A DNA stretch of 64,000 bases from Actibacterium lipolyticum (GTDB lineage Bacteria > Pseudomonadota > Alphaproteobacteria > Rhodobacterales > Rhodobacteraceae), in NCBI RefSeq assembly GCF_900184935.1, contig NZ_FXYE01000001.1, positions 992,001 to 1,056,000 on the forward strand. The letters are read 5' to 3'. Shown here one piece after another: positions 41,905 to 51,337 of the stretch (the first letter of the stretch is position 1; each line of letters begins with the position of its first letter). Below the pieces are notes generated by a model. That model saw only the letters and a program-made list of their open reading frames with translations, did not search any database and was not told where the DNA came from. A program made the position numbers and the translations under genes.

Positions 41905-44622
41905 ATGCGGCAGGACGGGAGGATCACAGCGGTCCTCGGGCCGACGAATACCGGCAAAACGCATTATGCGATCGAGCGGATGCTGGCGCATCGGACAGGC
42001 GTGATTGGCCTTCCGCTGCGACTTTTGGCGCGCGAGGTTTATGACCGTATCGTCGCCCTGCGCGGCCCGTCGGTGGTTGCGCTGGTCACCGGTGAAGAAC
42101 GCATCGTACCGCCACGCACCCAGTATTGGGTGTGCACGGTTGAGGCGATGCCGACAGATATCGGCGCGGATTTTCTGGCCATTGACGAAATTCAGCTATG
42201 CGCGGACCCGGAACGCGGGCACGTGTTTACTGAACGGTTGCTGGGTGCGCGTGGCCTTCATGAAACGCTGTTTCTTGGCGCAGAGACAATGAAAAGCGCA
42301 ATCGCGGCAATGGTGCCTAAAGCGCAGTTCATGCGACGAGAACGGTTTTCAGAACTGACCTATGCCGGGTCGAAGAAGATTTCCCGGATGCCGCCACGCT
42401 CTGCGATTGTCGGGTTTTCGGTCGAAAACGTCTATGCGATCGCGGAACTAATCCGCCGTACGAAAGGTGGCTGTGCCGTTGTTATGGGGGCGCTTTCGCC
42501 GCGTACGCGAAATGCGCAGGTGGACCTCTATCAAAACGGCGAAGTCGACTATTTGGTTGCGACCGATGCAATCGGGATGGGGCTGAACCTTGATATCAAC
42601 CACGTCGCGTTTTCCGGCCTTAAAAAGTTCGATGGCCGCCGGATGCGGCTGTTGCAGCCCAACGAACTTGCCCAAATCGCGGGGCGGGCAGGGCGGCACA
42701 TGCGTGATGGTACGTTTGGCGTAACAGGCGAAGCCCCACCCTTGGATGAAGGGCTGGCCGACGCAATCATGAGCCACCGGTTCACGCCGATCAAAAAACT
42801 TCAGTGGCGCAATGCGTCGCTTGATTTCGGCACGGCTGACCGGTTGATACGCTCATTGGAAGAACCGACAGCGGATGAATGGTTAAGTCGCGCGCGCGAA
42901 GCAGATGACCTTCATGCGCTGCGCAGTCTTTCCGAAATTCCTGATATTCGCGATCAAGTCACCAGCGGTGCAAGTGTGCGTTTGCTGTGGGATGTTTGTC
43001 GCATCCCCGATTTTAGGGGGATTTCCGCCGCCGAACATGTCAGTATGCTAGAACGTATTTTCGGCTTCCTTCACGAAGGCGGAACCGTGCCGGATGATTG
43101 GCTTTTAAGGCAAATTAAGCGGATAGATCGTACTGAAGGCGACATTGACACATTGTCGAAACGTCTGGCCTATATTCGCACATGGACTTACGTGGCGCAG
43201 CGCAAGGGCTGGGTCAGTGACGAATCTCATTGGCGCGGGGCGACCCGCGCTGTAGAAGATCGCCTGTCGGATGCGCTGCATGGCGCACTGACCCAAAGAT
43301 TTATTGACCGGCGGACAAGTGTTCTTCTTCGCCGGTTGAAGCAGAAGGAGGGCCTTGTGGCCGACGTGAACGATAAAGGTGAAGTGACGGTCGAAGGGCA
43401 ATTCGTTGGCCGTCTTGAGGGGTTCCGATTCCGGCAGGATGCCAGCGGCAGCGCGGATGAGGCGAAAACATTGCGGCAAGCAAGCCTTGGCGCGCTGAAG
43501 CCCGAGTTCCACCTGCGTGCGGACCGTTTCTACAATGCCCCCGATACGGAGATTGATTTCACCGAACAGGGCGGCCTGATGTGGGGCGAACATGCAATCG
43601 GGAAACTGGTTGCGGGCGCCGAGGCGCTTAAGCCGCAGGTCGAAGCATTCGTGGACGAAGAAGCCGGCACCGATGTGGCCGAAAAGGTGAAGCGCCGCTT
43701 GCAGCACTTCATCGACCGTAAGGTTGCCACGTTGTTTGAGCCGCTGATGGCTATGCAGCGTGATGAAACGTTGACTGGCCTTCCGCGTGGGTTTGCGTTC
43801 CGTATGATCGAAGCGCTGGGTATCATCCCGCGGGATCAAATCGCCAACGAAGTGAAAGAGCTGGATCAAGACGCTCGTGGCGCGCTGCGCAAGCACGGCA
43901 TCCGCTTTGGTCAGTTCACGATCTTCATGCCACTGCTTCTTAAGCCCGCGCCGACCCGTCTGCGCCTGGTGCTTTGGTCCTTGGCGCAGGGCCTTGACGA
44001 ATTCCCAGAAAGCCCGCCCCCCGGTCTGGTCACCATTCCGTCGGTTCCCGGCATTCCGAACGGGTATTACACCCTGTCCGGCTATCGCGAAGCAGGCACC
44101 CGTGCGATCCGCATCGATATGCTGGAACGCTTGGCTGATCTGCTAAGGGCACAAGACAGCCGTGGCGGGTTCGAAGCTAACCCAGATATGCTGTCCATCA
44201 CGGGCATGACGCTGGAACAGTTTGCGGATCTGATGCAGGGGCTTGGCTATAAGGCCGAAAAAGGCGAACGCTCTAAGGTCAAAGCGGCCTCAGACGCACC
44301 GGCGACGGAGCCGCAGCCAGACGCAGCCACACCAGAAGCTGAAGGCGCAGGCGACGCAGAGCCAGCACCAGAAGCTGCCGAAGAAGCCGAGCAGGAAGTG
44401 TTTTACACCTTCACTTGGGCCCCGAAACGTCAGGGCGGTGGCAAGCCACGTGGCGATCGCCCGCAAGGGCAGGGCAAAGGCAAGCCAAAGGGTAAGGGCA
44501 AGCGTCCACCACGCGACAGTGGTGCCAAAACCTATCAGGCGCGTCCACCGCGTAAGGAAAAGCCGATTGATCCCGATAACCCGTTCGCCGCTGCGCTGAT
44601 GGGACTTAAGGACAAGAAGTAA
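41905..44622 (+). CDS. SUV3-like ATP-dependent RNA helicase
   Basis: 905 residues. Superfamily 2 helicase of the Suv3 group: Walker A GPTNTGKT at 12-19, DEIQ in place of DEAD at 94-97, TGEE motif Ib region, and LVATDAIGMGLNLDI with QIAGRAGR (motifs V and VI). The family unwinds RNA; mitochondrial SUV3 acts in the degradosome. The last ~120 residues are low complexity: an Ala/Glu/Pro-rich stretch (DAPATEPQPDAATPEAEG) then a Lys/Gly/Arg-rich tail, likely RNA-binding. Followed 1 base later by an S4-domain gene. Confidence 0.9.
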   Translation: MRQDGRITAVLGPTNTGKTHYAIERMLAHRTGVIGLPLRLLAREVYDRIVALRGPSVVALVTGEERIVPPRTQYWVCTVEAMPTDIGADFLAIDEIQLCADPERGHVFTERLLGARGLHETLFLGAETMKSAIAAMVPKAQFMRRERFSELTYAGSKKISRMPPRSAIVGFSVENVYAIAELIRRTKGGCAVVMGALSPRTRNAQVDLYQNGEVDYLVATDAIGMGLNLDINHVAFSGLKKFDGRRMRLLQPNELAQIAGRAGRHMRDGTFGVTGEAPPLDEGLADAIMSHRFTPIKKLQWRNASLDFGTADRLIRSLEEPTADEWLSRAREADDLHALRSLSEIPDIRDQVTSGASVRLLWDVCRIPDFRGISAAEHVSMLERIFGFLHEGGTVPDDWLLRQIKRIDRTEGDIDTLSKRLAYIRTWTYVAQRKGWVSDESHWRGATRAVEDRLSDALHGALTQRFIDRRTSVLLRRLKQKEGLVADVNDKGEVTVEGQFVGRLEGFRFRQDASGSADEAKTLRQASLGALKPEFHLRADRFYNAPDTEIDFTEQGGLMWGEHAIGKLVAGAEALKPQVEAFVDEEAGTDVAEKVKRRLQHFIDRKVATLFEPLMAMQRDETLTGLPRGFAFRMIEALGIIPRDQIANEVKELDQDARGALRKHGIRFGQFTIFMPLLLKPAPTRLRLVLWSLAQGLDEFPESPPPGLVTIPSVPGIPNGYYTLSGYREAGTRAIRIDMLERLADLLRAQDSRGGFEANPDMLSITGMTLEQFADLMQGLGYKAEKGERSKVKAASDAPATEPQPDAATPEAEGAGDAEPAPEAAEEAEQEVFYTFTWAPKRQGGGKPRGDRPQGQGKGKPKGKGKRPPRDSGAKTYQARPPRKEKPIDPDNPFAAALMGLKDKK

Positions 44623-44623
44623 A

Positions 44624-44998
44624 GTGACCGAACCGCGCGCGCTGATCCGGCTGGACAAATGGCTGTGGCACGCGCGGTTCTTTAAAACCCGTACATTGGC
44701 GGCCAAGGTTGTTTCCGGCGGCCACGTGCGGGTGAATTCAAGCAAAGCCGCAAAACCGGCGCATAAAGTTGGCGCTGGCGACACGCTGACGTTCCCCCAA
44801 GGCTCGCAGATTCGGATTGTGCGCATCATTGCGCCCGGTGAACGCCGTGGACCCGCGCCAGAGGCGCAAACATTATACGATGATCTGACCCCCAAGCGGG
44901 ACGATGTTCCACCATCGCCCCGATATGACGGAAAAGGGCGTCCTACGAAGAAAGAACGCCGCAGTCTCGATCTTAACCGCTTTGGGCCGCTTGAATGA
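44624..44998 (+). CDS. S4-domain RNA-binding protein (Hsp15-like)
   Basis: 124 residues from a GTG at 44624, one base after the helicase stop. S4 motif: IRLDKWLWHARFFKTRTLAA, then VSGGHVRVNSSKAAKPAHKV and GDTLTF. Hsp15 in E. coli binds 50S subunits carrying nascent peptide and helps recycle them. The C-terminus is basic (GRPTKKERRSLDLNRF). Operon with the helicase points to RNA or ribosome rescue work. Confidence 0.9.
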   Translation: MTEPRALIRLDKWLWHARFFKTRTLAAKVVSGGHVRVNSSKAAKPAHKVGAGDTLTFPQGSQIRIVRIIAPGERRGPAPEAQTLYDDLTPKRDDVPPSPRYDGKGRPTKKERRSLDLNRFGPLE

Positions 44999-45049
44999 TG
45001 CTGCGCGCTGGTCTAGCTAAGCCCTGTTAAGAGAAGTGAGGCAAACCGC

Positions 45050-45388
45050 ATGACCTATGTCGTCGTCGACAACTGCATAGCCTGCAAATACACCGATTGC
45101 GTCGAAGTATGCCCGGTGGATTGCTTTTACGAAGGCGAAAACATGCTGGTCATCCATCCGGATGAATGCATCGATTGTGGTGTATGTGAGCCTGAATGCC
45201 CCGCCGATGCCATTCGCCCGGACACAGAGCCGGACATGGAAAAGTGGGTGGAGTTCAATCGCAAGTACTCTGAAGCATGGCCTGTGATCATTTCGAAGAA
45301 AGATCAGCTGCCCGAAGCAGAAGAGCGTGATGGCGAGACTGACAAGCTGAACAAGTATTTCTCGGAAGCACCGGGCGAGGGCGGTTAA
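45050..45388 (+). CDS. fdxA: Ferredoxin FdxA (3Fe-4S/4Fe-4S)
   Basis: 112 residues; GAAGTGAGG upstream. Cysteines at 9, 12, 17, 21, 25, 40, 43, 46 and 50 give a seven-iron ferredoxin of the Azotobacter FdI type ([17 protein letters not shown], then [12 protein letters not shown]). Extra C-terminal ~50 residues after the clusters are standard for the family. Cytoplasmic electron carrier; partner unknown. Confidence 0.95.
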   Translation: MTYVVVDNCIACKYTDCVEVCPVDCFYEGENMLVIHPDECIDCGVCEPECPADAIRPDTEPDMEKWVEFNRKYSEAWPVIISKKDQLPEAEERDGETDKLNKYFSEAPGEGG

Positions 45389-45675
45389 CGCCTGATTCGG
45401 TTCTGCCGGTGATCCGCAACCCAGAAGTGGTTGCAAATTCGGCACAATTTTTGCATTAAATTCAGTGGCTTGCTGCTGCTTCTGCGGCGCGGCGCTTTAA
45501 AAAGGCTGAATTTTTTGCTACATTATTGTGACAAGAGATCTTTCAACCTGATCGCCACACGCAGTTACACTCAGCTGCGGGGTGGTTTTCTAGCGACTAA
45601 GGTAACCTGACGCCGGAAATGCGACGTTTTCGGCCGGATGCGTGTCGCCAAGTGAGTCTGCGAGGAAGCGACTAC
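45389..45675 (+). other. Leader/promoter region of carD
   Basis: 287 bases without a gene. It holds AT-rich segments near 45445-45535, suitable for a promoter (TTTAAAAAGGCTGAA to TACATTATTG), and a stem-loop at 45555-45585 (CCACACGCAG / CTGCGGGGTGG) followed by TTTTC. That stem-loop could be a weak terminator or a leader element of the carD mRNA. No open reading frame recognised. Confidence 0.4.
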
Positions 45676-46191
45676 ATGAGCAAGACTAAAAAATGGGATT
45701 TCCGCCCGAACGAATATGTTGTGTACCCTGCCCATGGTGTGGGCCAGATCGTTTCGATCGAAGAACAAGAGATTGCTGGCATCGCGCTAGAGCTGTTTGT
45801 CATTTCCTTTGAGAAAGACAAAATGACCCTGCGCGTCCCAACGAACAAAGCAACCGAAGTTGGTATGCGTTCTCTGTCTTCGCCTGATGTTGTGTCCAAA
45901 GCGATGACGACGCTGAAGGGCAAAGCAAAAGTTAAGCGCGCCATGTGGTCCCGTCGGGCGCAGGAATACGAACAAAAAATCAACTCTGGTGATCTGATCG
46001 CCATCGCAGAAGTTGTTCGTGACCTGCATCGCACCGATGACCAGCGTGAGCAGAGCTATTCCGAACGTCAGCTTTACGAAGCCGCGTTGGAACGCCTGAC
46101 CCGTGAAGTTGCCGCTGTTAGCGGCATGGACGAGGTTAAAGCGCAGGAACAAGTGGGTGAGGTTCTGATCTCGCGTGCTGCTGCGGCCTGA
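45676..46191 (+). CDS. carD: CarD-family transcriptional regulator
   Basis: 171 residues from ATG 45676 (GAGGAAGCGAC upstream). N-terminal Tudor-like RNA-polymerase-interacting domain: RPNEYVVYPAHGVGQIVSIEEQEIAG, FEKDKMTLRVP. C-terminal helical DNA-binding part: SRRAQEYEQKINSGDLIAIAEVVRDLHR and YSERQLYEAALERL. CarD stabilises open promoter complexes; in Rhodobacter it acts at promoters lacking the T at -7. Ends at the 46211 terminator. Confidence 0.95.
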   Translation: MSKTKKWDFRPNEYVVYPAHGVGQIVSIEEQEIAGIALELFVISFEKDKMTLRVPTNKATEVGMRSLSSPDVVSKAMTTLKGKAKVKRAMWSRRAQEYEQKINSGDLIAIAEVVRDLHRTDDQREQSYSERQLYEAALERLTREVAAVSGMDEVKAQEQVGEVLISRAAAA

Positions 46192-46210
46192 TCCATTCAC
46201 GACGACTTAA

Positions 46211-46241
46211 AAAGGCCGCGCCCCTTGGGGCGCGGTTTTTT
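46211..46241 (+). terminator. Intrinsic terminator of carD
   Basis: CCGCGCCCC (46216-46224) pairs with GGGGCGCGG (46227-46235) with a minimal TT centre, followed by TTTTTTA. Touches the end of the convergent antiporter gene. Confidence 0.92.
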
Positions 46242-48123
46242 ATTTGCCGGTATCTTTCGCCACGTCCTGCCTGACCAGCGCGGTTTCAAGTTCGCGGTTC
46301 AGTTCTTGAGCGCGGGCCAGATACTCTTTGTTCTGATCCAGCGGCACGCCCGGTTTCCAAAGCTCTGCCAGATCGCGTAGCGCCATACGGTCATGTTTGT
46401 AAAAGGCGGTTTCCATCTCGTTCGCTTCGAAATCCGTCAGGCCAAGATCTTCCAACACATAGCGCCCGGCACGAAGCGAGCTATCGAACATCTCGCGTAC
46501 GATGTGATCAGCGCCAGCGCGGTAAAGCTCGTAGACATGCACACGGTCACGGGCACGCGCGACGATGTTCAGATCGGGCCGTTCATGTCGCGCGTAGCGA
46601 ACAAGCCGGGTGTTGGCGTCTTTGTCATCCAACGCGGCCACCAGAACCTTGGCTTTGTCCAAACCCGCTGCATGAAGCAATTCGGGGCGCGTCGGGTCGC
46701 CAAAGAAGCTTTTGAACCCAAACTTCCGCATCAGTTCAATCGTTGGCAGGTCATGGTCAAGAACGGTGGCGCGGAAGCCCGACATCTGAAGCATGCGGTT
46801 CACCACCTGCCCAAAACGCCCGATCCCAGCGATGATGATCGGCTGCTGTTCGTCGATTTCGTCAGCTTCCAACTGATGCGTTGGCCCTTCGGCGGCGCGG
46901 CGTGACAGATAGTCGTGCAGGATAAAGAACAGCGGCGTCAGCAGCATTGATAGCGCGATTACCAACAGCAACGTCTGGCCGATGGATTGCGTCAGAACAT
47001 GGGTTTGCAGGCCAAAACTGATCAAGACAAAGCCGAACTCGCCCGCTTGTGCCAGCGCCAGTGTCAGCAGCCATTTGTTACCGTCGCGCAGTTTGAAAGC
47101 GGTGCCCAAACCGTAAAGAATTGTGCCTTTGATAACCATCAACGCCAATGTCAGACCGATGATTTTGAACGGGTCACCAAACAGAATGTGAAAGTTGATG
47201 CCCGCGCCGACGGTCATAAAGAACAGGCCAAGCAGCAAGCCCTTGAACGGTTCGATGTTGCTTTCCAGTTCATGGCGAAATTCAGAGTTGGCCAAAACCA
47301 CGCCAGCCAAGAACGTGCCAAGCGCAGGCGACACGCCAACCAGATTCATCAAAAAGGCAATCGCCACGACGATCAACAAAGCGACCGCAGTGAACATTTC
47401 ATGCAAACGCGCGCCGTGGATGAACCTGAACAAAGGCCGAGTTAGATAGTGCCCGACAAGGATGATCGACACGATTGCGCCGATGGTAACAAGCGTCACG
47501 CCCCAGCTTGGCAAATCTGCGATCAACGAAATAGAGGTGGCGTGGTCGTCGACGCCGGCGCTGTTTGCGCGTGTCACCGAACCATCTGGCGCCAAAGAAG
47601 GCTTTTGACTGACCGCCAATAGGGGCAGGAGGGCAAGCATCGGGATCACCGCGATGTCCTGCGTCAGAAGCACAGCAAACGTCGCCCGCCCGCCAGCCGT
47701 GCGGGTCAGACCTTTTTCAGAAAGCGTTTGCAACACGATGGCGGTCGAGGACAGAGCAAGGGTTAATCCCACGGCAAGGGCCGTTTGCCAAACCAAACCC
47801 AACCACATCGCGCCAGCCATGACCGCACCCGTCGTCAGCGTAATTTGCAGCCCGCCGACTCCAAGCAACCTGTGCCGCATGTCCCATAATGCGCGCGGCT
47901 CTAACTCCAACCCGATCAGGAACAGCATCATGACGACGCCAAATTCTGCGAAATGCTGAAGGTCGTTTGCCTGCGTATCGCCGACCAGGCCAAGGACTGG
48001 GCCGATCAGAATGCCCGCCAGCAAATACCCCAGTACCGACCCAAGCCCCAAGCGTGCAACGATGGGCACTGCGACAACGGCGGCGGTCAGGTACAAAGTC
48101 GCGAGAAGTAGGAAGCCTTCCAT
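46240..48123 (-). CDS. Monovalent cation:proton antiporter-2 (KefB/KefC-like)
   Basis: 627 residues. N-terminal ~390 residues hold about 12 membrane helices of the CPA2 exchanger fold (GSVLGYLLAGILIGPVLGLV, GLELEPRALWDMRH, TQDIAVIPMLALLPL). The RCK/TrkA-N domain starts near 408 with PIIIAGIGRFGQVVNRML, and ends with an extra helical tail. Expected activity is K+ (or Na+) efflux in exchange for H+. Glutathione-sensing residues of true Kef were not checked. Downstream of it lies an Lrp-type gene that ends 9 bases before its start, so the two are one operon. Confidence 0.9.
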   Translation of the reverse strand: MEGFLLLATLYLTAAVVAVPIVARLGLGSVLGYLLAGILIGPVLGLVGDTQANDLQHFAEFGVVMMLFLIGLELEPRALWDMRHRLLGVGGLQITLTTGAVMAGAMWLGLVWQTALAVGLTLALSSTAIVLQTLSEKGLTRTAGGRATFAVLLTQDIAVIPMLALLPLLAVSQKPSLAPDGSVTRANSAGVDDHATSISLIADLPSWGVTLVTIGAIVSIILVGHYLTRPLFRFIHGARLHEMFTAVALLIVVAIAFLMNLVGVSPALGTFLAGVVLANSEFRHELESNIEPFKGLLLGLFFMTVGAGINFHILFGDPFKIIGLTLALMVIKGTILYGLGTAFKLRDGNKWLLTLALAQAGEFGFVLISFGLQTHVLTQSIGQTLLLVIALSMLLTPLFFILHDYLSRRAAEGPTHQLEADEIDEQQPIIIAGIGRFGQVVNRMLQMSGFRATVLDHDLPTIELMRKFGFKSFFGDPTRPELLHAAGLDKAKVLVAALDDKDANTRLVRYARHERPDLNIVARARDRVHVYELYRAGADHIVREMFDSSLRAGRYVLEDLGLTDFEANEMETAFYKHDRMALRDLAELWKPGVPLDQNKEYLARAQELNRELETALVRQDVAKDTGK

Positions 48124-48132
48124 TCTTGGTCC

Positions 48133-48591
48133 TTAAGTCGGTAGCGGCGCGTCGGCCTTAAACTGGTTCATAACGATCTGGCTGTGAACACGTGACACTG
48201 CCGTATGTGGTAGCAAAATATCGTGGATGATATGGTTCAGCGCAGGCAAATCTTCGCAGACAACGCGCAGCAAATAGTCGGCGTCGCCGGTCATCGCCCA
48301 AGCGCCGGTAACGGCAGGTAGCTTGGCCAACATCTCTTTTAATTCGTTTGCGGCGTCCGGCGCGTGGGTTGCCAGTTGCACCTGCAAGAAGGCCTGCACG
48401 CCAAGCCCCAATTTTTCAGCGTCCAGTCGCGCGGCATAACCGGTGATATAACCTTCGCATTCCAGCCTTTGCCGTCGTCTTCCGACCTGACTGGGCGAAA
48501 GCCCCAACACCTCTCCAAGTTCTTGGGATGTCAGATGTGCATTGGTCTGGAGAGCAGATAGCAGCCGTCCATCCGTTTTATCGAGCTCCAT
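48133..48591 (-). CDS. Lrp/AsnC-family transcriptional regulator
   Basis: 152 residues from ATG 48591 (GGAGAA upstream); a longer frame to 48699 has no support. HTH: LDKTDGRLLSALQTNAHLTSQELGEVLGLSPSQVGRRRQRLECEG. RAM domain: VQAFLQVQLATHAPDAANELKE, VTGAWAMTGDADYLLRVVCED. The effector is probably an amino acid. It is the first gene before the antiporter in the same direction, so it may control it, which is unusual for an Lrp protein. AT-rich region upstream. Confidence 0.9.
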   Translation of the reverse strand: MELDKTDGRLLSALQTNAHLTSQELGEVLGLSPSQVGRRRQRLECEGYITGYAARLDAEKLGLGVQAFLQVQLATHAPDAANELKEMLAKLPAVTGAWAMTGDADYLLRVVCEDLPALNHIIHDILLPHTAVSRVHSQIVMNQFKADAPLPT

Positions 48592-48870
48592 GCGCGTTCT
48601 CCGCGTTTTTTTTAAATATAGTGCGGCAGTTGATGGTTTTTTACCCTTTGGCTGCGAATGAAATGTGTCAGATCCAATAATAATGCGCGAAATTTGCAAA
48701 ATTTTCCAGTCAGCCTAGAATTTGGGCGGATTGCGGACGAAATGCTCTTTCAAAGTCTGTCAATCTGGCGCAAATTGAAAGCGACGGGTACCGAGCCACC
48801 GTGTAATGCGGTTGGTCGGGAGGAGGACGCGCGCTTTAGATCAGATCTGAGGCGCGCGTTTGCACATTCA
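48592..48870. other. Intergenic region upstream of the Lrp-type gene
   Basis: 279 bases, AT-rich near 48600-48730, between the Lrp gene and the end of the large GspL/GspC-like gene (both minus). Should contain the Lrp promoter. No gene or RNA recognised. Confidence 0.4.
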
Positions 48871-51180
48871 TCAGCCTTTCGGCATTTCCAGAATGATATT
48901 GCGGCCATTCTTAACATAGCGCAGTTCGTCTTCGCCGATGGCAGCGACTTTGCCGCCGTCAATCTTGTCGCCGACCTTCACTTTAACGTAGCGCCCCGAT
49001 GATAGGCGCACCAAAGCCCGCCGATTTGAACTGGAGCCATATACGCCAATCAGGTTCAGCTTTCGCAGGTTGATCGCGTTTTCAAGCGTCGCCTGTTTCG
49101 CCACCGAAGCAGACGAGGGCAGGCGCGGTTGGATCACCGATTTGGCAGGCACGGCGGCGGCGACTTGGGTGGTTTCGCTGGCGCGCGCTTTTTCTGCGGC
49201 AGCGGCAAGGCTGGCGGGGCGGCCAAGCGGCTTGGGCGAAACTGGCACTGTGCCAGCTGTCGCAAGCGGCGCCTGTTCTTGCACGGGCTGCTCGGCGGGC
49301 GCTTCGGCTTCTTGCACTTCCTGAACGGATTGAGGGCGGGCACGAGGTCTGATCGCGGCCAATTCGGCGCGGCTGAAGCCGCCACCGGTTTCCGCGCGTT
49401 CCAGACGGTCGGCTAGGTTTGAAGGGCGTTCGCGCGGTTTGAACGCGGCCAGCCGGTCAAGTTCAATTTGGGCGGCGTCCAGCTCTGGTTGCGAGGGAGC
49501 GTTGGCCGCTTCGGGGCGCGCGGGCGGAACCTTTGGGGGCTGGCCTGCAAAGACAACCACACCCGAAGGGGTCAATGTGCCCTCGGTCGTGGGTACGACC
49601 CGGCCGTTGCCGTCAAACTGAAACTCAACCCCGGGGCCCAAGGGCAGGGTCTGAGGCGAAAGTGCTGCATCGTTGATCAAGCTGTCGGCGGGTGGCAGCG
49701 CGACTGCATCTTCCCCGGGAATGACGGGATCAATTGATGCGATATAGAGGTCGTCCAAACCATCAACGGTTGGCGCAATTGGGACAGTTGGCGCCGGGCC
49801 TGCTGTGTTGTTTGGGGCCGGCTCAACAGTCACTTCGGGGGCATCGGCCAGTTCTTCAGGGTCCGGGGCCGCCGTTTCGATAGGTTGCGGAACGGGCACT
49901 GCCAGGGTTGCCGGGGCTTCGACCTGAGGTGCCGCAACCGTTACCGCTTCGTTGGTCTCGGCAACGCTGTCTTCGGTGGCAAACAGGGACACCCAAAGGG
50001 CGTAGGCCCCCATCAGCGCCACAAGCGCCACAGTTAACATCAACCCTAGCGACCGGGACTTGCGCGGTGCTGGCTGTTCCTTACGTGCACCGAATACGGT
50101 CAGCGCGTCAGCCTCGTTCGCGGGCGGTAGCGCGATCGGGGTGGCGGTGATGTTCGGCTTGATCTCCACCTTCGGGCTTGCCTTGGCCGCCTTGCGCCCC
50201 TTCTTGGCGCTGGGTTTACGCTTTTTCTGGCTGGTCTTGGCTGGCGCGATTGGTTCCGGTTCTGGTGCCGGGGACTCTACGTATTCGGGTTCAAGCATCG
50301 GCGCGGCGGACGATGTTACGCCGACATTGCGCGTTGCCGCCCCCAAGGAGGGCGGGGTGACGCTTGCCGGTTCGCTCATGTGAATGCGCGGGGCGGTAGT
50401 GATCTGCGCTGCTGTAACTGTGTCGGGGGTGCCGCTGCGCGTGGTCAGAAACGTCGGGCGCACCTCGGGTGGGGTTAGCGGCGTAATTTCTGGCGCGGCC
50501 GGGGTGAGTTGGAGCGGCGCATCAGGTTCCGCTTCGACGGACTCTTCCAAAAGATGGTCAAAGTCGTCCTCGGCCGCCTGCGCCGCCGGGGATGGTTTGG
50601 GGGTGTCAATTTCGGGCTGCGGGGGCTCTTCGGATTTCTCTGGGAATGCGAAGGGCGGCAGGTTATCCCGCTCCAGTGTTTCGTCGTCGGGGATAAGGTC
50701 TGGGGCCGCTTTGGTGGTGCCGAACCATGGGGCGCGTGGGACAACGTCGCCATCTGGGGCAGCCACAAACGCAACCGGGTTAAACCGATGCTCTGTCGCG
50801 AAAGCCTCGGCCTCTTCCAGCGTTTCGCGGGCGACCACGGCGACCTTGGCGGTATCACCTTCGACGTTATAGTCGAAAACCAAGTCTGCCACGTCATAAG
50901 GGGTCAGCCCGGTCAGCCCATCACGGACTTCCTTGGGGTGGGCTTCGCTATCGGTGCCTACGGAAACATCCGTGTAAAGAATTTGATCGTCCGGGATGAT
51001 CAGCGCGCTAAGCACGCCGCCGCTTTCCAGCCCGCTGGCAGTGCTGCGCAGCATCTTTAGCTGATCATCAAGGTCGGGTGCGTCCAACGCCACTTCGCCG
51101 ACAAGATTCCAGCGGCCGGTGTTCCGGTGGAACAGGCCAATACCATCAGGCGAAAGGTTTAGAGCGAAACGAGGTTTCAT
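48871..51180 (-). CDS. Large single-pass protein with GspL/PilM-like N-terminus and PilP/GspC-like C-terminus
   Basis: 769 residues. Residues 1-155 resemble the cytoplasmic actin-like domain of GspL/PilM (FALNLSPDGIGLFHRN, LSALIIPDDQILYTDVSV, LTPYDVADLVFDYNVEGD). Then ~220 Pro/Ala/Glu-rich linker residues, a basic KKRKPSAKKGRKAAK patch, a membrane helix at 377-400, and a second Pro-rich stretch. The last ~70 residues (LNLIGVYGSSSNRRALVRL, GRYVKVKVGDKI, VAAIGEDELRYVKNGRNII) look like the GspC/PilP homology region. No secretion-system genes are adjacent. Similarities are by eye, function unknown. Confidence 0.65.
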   Translation of the reverse strand: MKPRFALNLSPDGIGLFHRNTGRWNLVGEVALDAPDLDDQLKMLRSTASGLESGGVLSALIIPDDQILYTDVSVGTDSEAHPKEVRDGLTGLTPYDVADLVFDYNVEGDTAKVAVVARETLEEAEAFATEHRFNPVAFVAAPDGDVVPRAPWFGTTKAAPDLIPDDETLERDNLPPFAFPEKSEEPPQPEIDTPKPSPAAQAAEDDFDHLLEESVEAEPDAPLQLTPAAPEITPLTPPEVRPTFLTTRSGTPDTVTAAQITTAPRIHMSEPASVTPPSLGAATRNVGVTSSAAPMLEPEYVESPAPEPEPIAPAKTSQKKRKPSAKKGRKAAKASPKVEIKPNITATPIALPPANEADALTVFGARKEQPAPRKSRSLGLMLTVALVALMGAYALWVSLFATEDSVAETNEAVTVAAPQVEAPATLAVPVPQPIETAAPDPEELADAPEVTVEPAPNNTAGPAPTVPIAPTVDGLDDLYIASIDPVIPGEDAVALPPADSLINDAALSPQTLPLGPGVEFQFDGNGRVVPTTEGTLTPSGVVVFAGQPPKVPPARPEAANAPSQPELDAAQIELDRLAAFKPRERPSNLADRLERAETGGGFSRAELAAIRPRARPQSVQEVQEAEAPAEQPVQEQAPLATAGTVPVSPKPLGRPASLAAAAEKARASETTQVAAAVPAKSVIQPRLPSSASVAKQATLENAINLRKLNLIGVYGSSSNRRALVRLSSGRYVKVKVGDKIDGGKVAAIGEDELRYVKNGRNIILEMPKG

Positions 51181-51337
51181 TACATTCGTTTACATCAGCA
51201 GCAATAAAAACGGCAGACCAGCACGCGCCTATTGTCAGAGTATAGCAGTTTTTCGCCGAGGAGGAGGGGCATTCCCAAGGAATTCCTTGTGTGGCGCGTC
51301 AAACAAGCGAACCTTGACCCCGAAGAAGGAGAAATTC

